A stretch of 64,000 nt of DNA from Pigmentiphaga litoralis. GTDB lineage: Bacteria; Pseudomonadota; Gammaproteobacteria; Burkholderiales; Burkholderiaceae_B. The first letter of the stretch is position 1. Each line of letters starts with the position of its first letter. The position numbers and the translations under genes were made by a program. Positions 61,178-64,000 of the stretch are shown here, in pieces. Location: the NCBI RefSeq assembly GCF_013408655.1, contig NZ_JACCBP010000001.1, positions 930,001 to 994,000 on the forward strand. Direction: 5' to 3'. Below the pieces are notes generated by a model. It had not been told where the DNA came from. It was given only the letters and a program-made list of their open reading frames with translations, and did no database searches.

Positions 61178-62485
61178 ATGTTTCGATTGACCTTGTTGTG
61201 GCACCGGCTTCGCGCCCAGATGTGGTGGCGGCCTACGCTGTGGAGCGTGTTCGCCGTCTTTGCCGCCCTGATCGCTGCCGTCGCCAATTACTACGTGCCC
61301 GACAGCGCCGTGCCGGATATCGAGCGCAGCACCCTGCAGGGGCTGCTGACGATCATCGCGTCCAGCATGCTGGCGGTCAGCACCTTTTCGCTATCGATCC
61401 TGGTGGGCGCGTTCACGTCGGCATCGACGTCCGCCACGCCACGCGCGACCCGTCTGGTCATGGCCGACGACCGCGCCCAGTCGGCGATCGCCAGCTTCAT
61501 CGCGGCGTTCATCTACGCCATCATCGCCTTGTGTGCCCTGGGGGTCGGGTACTACGGCCCCGCCGGCCGCTTCGTGCTGCTGGCCGGCACGATCTGCGTG
61601 CTGATCTACATCATCGTGTCGCTGTTGCGGTGGATCCAGACCCTGTCGTCGATCGGCCGCTTGAGCACCACGATCGCCACGGTGGAAGCTGCCGCTGTCA
61701 CCTCATTGCAAGCTTATCGGCGCGACCCTTTGCTGGGTGCGATGCCTGCTCCGGCGCAGACGGTGCATGGCGTGCCTTTGCATTTGTCGCAAACGGGCTA
61801 CCTGCAGCATCTGGACATGGGCCGGTTGAACGAGGCCGCAAAAAAGGCCAAGGCGACGCTGCACATCGTGGTTCGTCCGGGCGCGATGCTGCACCCCGCG
61901 CGGGTCGTGGCGGTGTGGTCCCAGCCGCCAGCCTTGTCGGTCGACGAACAGCGCAAGCTGGAGGCGGCGTTTGTGATCGGCGCGGAGCGCAGCTTTGAGC
62001 AGGACCCGCGCTTTGGCGTGATCGTGATGGCCGAAATCGGGCAGCGGGCCTTGTCGGCGGCGGTCAACGATCCCGGTACCGCAATTGGTGTGATCAGCGC
62101 GTTGGCCCGCATATTGATCGATACGGCCGTGGCGCCCGAAGACGAGGCGTCGGCCAAGCCTGGGCGCTTCACGCATCTGACGTTGGTGGAGCTGGATGAG
62201 GCCGACCTGATCCGCGATACGTTCGACCCGCTGTCGCGCGACGGCGCCAGCCTGATCGAAATTGGTGTGCGGACGCAGAAAGCGTTGGGCGCCGTGAGCC
62301 TGGGCACGAAGGGGAGGCTGGCCGAGGCAGCGCGCCGTCAGGCCTGGCGCAGCTATGAACGGTCCAAGGTGGCGTTGACCTTTGAAGAAGACCGGCTGGT
62401 GCTCGAAGCATTGGCCAGAGAAGCAGCAGGTGACGCGGCGTCGGTTACGACCACCTCGGCCGCTGAGCTCAACACGCAGCGCTAG
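61178..62485 (+). CDS. DUF2254 membrane protein
   Basis: 435 residues from ATG 61178. Four N-terminal membrane helices ('LWSVFAVFAALIAAVANYYV', 'TIIASSMLAVSTFSLSILVGAF', 'ASFIAAFIYAIIALCALGVGYYG', 'FVLLAGTICVLIYIIVSLL') and a large cytoplasmic or periplasmic part containing 'DPRFGVIVMAEIGQRALSAAVNDPGTAIGVISALARIL', the DUF2254 hallmark. Function unknown. Convergent with the ABC-F gene. Confidence 0.92.
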   Translation: MFRLTLLWHRLRAQMWWRPTLWSVFAVFAALIAAVANYYVPDSAVPDIERSTLQGLLTIIASSMLAVSTFSLSILVGAFTSASTSATPRATRLVMADDRAQSAIASFIAAFIYAIIALCALGVGYYGPAGRFVLLAGTICVLIYIIVSLLRWIQTLSSIGRLSTTIATVEAAAVTSLQAYRRDPLLGAMPAPAQTVHGVPLHLSQTGYLQHLDMGRLNEAAKKAKATLHIVVRPGAMLHPARVVAVWSQPPALSVDEQRKLEAAFVIGAERSFEQDPRFGVIVMAEIGQRALSAAVNDPGTAIGVISALARILIDTAVAPEDEASAKPGRFTHLTLVELDEADLIRDTFDPLSRDGASLIEIGVRTQKALGAVSLGTKGRLAEAARRQAWRSYERSKVALTFEEDRLVLEALAREAAGDAASVTTTSAAELNTQR

Positions 62486-62553
62486 GCATCACCGCCCTGC
62501 GGTCAGCTGAACCCACACCGCTGGGTCGATCGCGCCCGGCACCGGTCCGCGAC

Positions 62554-64000
62554 TTATTGCAGCGCCGCCGATGCCTTTGCCGCCAGTTTCGTCTTGAACA
62601 GCCAGCTCTTGTAGTCGTCCAGGTCCCCGTCGAACGGCTTGACCGCGCCGTCGGCCACGATCACGAACTGGTCGGTCGTCGCGCGCAGCAAATGCCGATC
62701 GTGCGATACCAGCACCAGCGTGCCCTCGAACTGGGCCAGCGCCATGGTCAACGCTTCGCGCGTTTCCAGATCCAGGTGATTGGTCGGCTCGTCCAGCAGC
62801 AGCAGGTTGGGCCGCTGCCATACGATCAGCGCCAGGGCCAGCCGCGCCTTTTCACCGCCCGAAAACGGCTTGATCGATGCCGTCGCCATGTCGCCCGCGA
62901 AGTTGAAGCTGCCGAGGAAGTTGCGCAGTTCCTGCTCGCGTGTGGTGGGCGCGATCTTGTTCATGTGCCAGAGCGGCGATTCGTCGTGGCGCAGCATTTC
63001 GACCTGATGCTGGGCAAAGTAGCCGATCGACAGGCCCTTGCCGAACACGGTGTCCCCGCTCAAGGCCTGCAATTCGCCGGCGATCGTCTTGATGAACGTG
63101 GATTTGCCCGCGCCGTTCACGCCCAGCAGGCCGATACGCTGGCCGCCCTGGAGTGAAAAATTGATGCCGTCGATGATGACCTTGTGCGCCGCGGCCTTGT
63201 CTTCAGGTTCGCCCAGCCGGTAGCCTGCCTGCACACCGTCCATGATCAGCAGGGGATCGGGCGCGCGCAGCGGTTCGCGAAAGGTGAATGAAAATTCTGC
63301 CGGCGGACGCAGCGGGGCGATCTCTTCCAGCTTGGCCAGTGCCTTGATCCGGCTTTGCGCCTGACGGGCCTTGCTGGCCTGGGCCGAGAAGCGATCGATG
63401 AAGGACTTCAGGTGCGCGCGCTGGCGCTGCTGCTTTTCCATCATGCCTTGCGCAAGAATCATCTGCGCGGCGCGCTGGCGTTCGAACGAGCTGTAGTTGC
63501 CCGAATAGCGCTTGAGCTTGCGATCGTCGATGTGGACGATCACGTTCACCACTTCGTCCAGGAAGTCGCGGTCATGCGAAATGACCAGCAACGTGCCGGG
63601 ATAACGTTTGAGCCAGTCTTCCAGCCAGATGATGGCATCCAGATCCAGGTGATTGGTCGGCTCGTCCAGCAGCAACAGGTCTGACGGGCACATCAGCGCC
63701 TGCGCCAGGTTCAGGCGCATGCGCCAGCCGCCCGAAAAGCTCGTCAGCGGTTCGTCCATCTGCGCCAGCGAAAATCCCAGGCCCAGCAGCAGCTGTTCGG
63801 CGCGCGACCGCACGGTGTAGGCGTCGGCGTCAGCCAGCAGGCCATACAGCTCACCGATCATCAGGCCGTTCTCGGCGGTGTCGGGTTCGCTTTCCAGTTC
63901 GGTCAGGCGGGCTTCCAGCGCGCGCAGGCCCACGTCGCCGTCAATGGCGTAGTCGATGGCGGAACGGTCCAGTGCGGGCGTTTCCTGCGCCACGTAGGCC
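62554..64000 (-). CDS. yheS: ABC-F family ATPase, YheS type (3' part)
   Basis: 482 residues visible; the gene runs off the right end, so the first Walker A is missing. Seen: first-domain signature 'LTSFSGGWRMRLNLAQALM' and '[43 protein letters not shown]'; linker 'FERQRAAQMILAQGMMEKQQRQRAHLKSFIDRFSAQASKARQAQSRIKAL'; second Walker A 'GVNGAGKST', '[32 protein letters not shown]'. Matches YheS, a ribosome-associated ABC-F. It lacks the long C-terminal coiled-coil extension of E. coli YheS. Confidence 0.92.
   Translation of the reverse strand, partial: AYVAQETPALDRSAIDYAIDGDVGLRALEARLTELESEPDTAENGLMIGELYGLLADADAYTVRSRAEQLLLGLGFSLAQMDEPLTSFSGGWRMRLNLAQALMCPSDLLLLDEPTNHLDLDAIIWLEDWLKRYPGTLLVISHDRDFLDEVVNVIVHIDDRKLKRYSGNYSSFERQRAAQMILAQGMMEKQQRQRAHLKSFIDRFSAQASKARQAQSRIKALAKLEEIAPLRPPAEFSFTFREPLRAPDPLLIMDGVQAGYRLGEPEDKAAAHKVIIDGINFSLQGGQRIGLLGVNGAGKSTFIKTIAGELQALSGDTVFGKGLSIGYFAQHQVEMLRHDESPLWHMNKIAPTTREQELRNFLGSFNFAGDMATASIKPFSGGEKARLALALIVWQRPNLLLLDEPTNHLDLETREALTMALAQFEGTLVLVSHDRHLLRATTDQFVIVADGAVKPFDGDLDDYKSWLFKTKLAAKASAALQ

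Overview
The window is 64 kb of GC-rich chromosomal DNA (roughly two thirds G+C by eye) from a Burkholderiales betaproteobacterium, most likely Alcaligenaceae (Bordetella/Achromobacter/Pigmentiphaga-like). This is inferred from two Bug-type tripartite tricarboxylate receptors, the ChrA pair, the AcnX cluster and the many LysR/IclR/TetR regulators. No rRNA, tRNA, CRISPR array or insertion sequence was recognised. Most genes are tightly packed, and many starts overlap the preceding stop (ATGA/GTGA).

Layout. 1-4.1 kb: the 3' end of a Bug receptor, two NIPSNAP paralogues about 3.2 kb apart, a HepT/MntA toxin-antitoxin module, a bacterioferritin-like protein and a split chromate transporter. 4.1-8.6 kb (minus): a five-gene TetR-MlaE(STAS)-MlaF-MlaD-lipoprotein operon for MCE-type lipid transport. 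8.8-19.8 kb: an SDR, two small secreted proteins, a KefB/C antiporter, a LuxR-type regulator with a degenerate receiver, DoxX and EamA membrane proteins, a LysR/pirin divergent pair with a paired operator, a DedA-rhodanese fusion, TadA and an LD-carboxypeptidase with a His-rich tail. 19.9-26.6 kb (minus): a six-gene operon resembling E. coli ynbABCD plus a PlsC-like acyltransferase and a small membrane protein, apparently an uncharacterised auxiliary phospholipid pathway. 26.8-32.8 kb (minus): a complete Mrp-type Na+/H+ antiporter operon mnhA(B)CDEFG. 33.3-41.3 kb: YbiT-type ABC-F, a cytosolic ModA-like protein with SlyX, MAPEG, an MFS exporter, photolyase and PurT. 41.6-45.4 kb: a Bug receptor, IclR regulator and two-subunit aconitase X, which look like a catabolic unit. 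45.5-55.5 kb: PsiF, serine acetyltransferase, M14 lipoprotein peptidase, EAL phosphodiesterase, DUF1345, class-V aminotransferase, adenine deaminase, an NTF2-like protein, an autoregulated-looking TetR, a tautomerase and a c5-type cytochrome. 55.7-59.4 kb: a tyrosine recombinase divergent from a KfrA-like coiled-coil DNA-binding protein, separated by an AT-rich, repeat-bearing region. 59.6-64 kb: YeaD-like mutarotase, TfoX-N, DUF2254 and the 3' part of a YheS-type ABC-F ATPase.

The points most worth following up are: (i) the extended ynb-like lipid operon, whose CDP-alcohol phosphotransferase has a variant motif and whose genes carry three 15-bp minisatellites, two of them coding for pentapeptide linkers; (ii) the integrase/KfrA locus with its repeats; (iii) several visible operators (LysR/pirin, TetR, IclR-like, KfrA); and (iv) the unusual number of unrelated 11-15 bp tandem repeats across the window. 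Functional calls come from recognising family motifs by eye; no database search was run.
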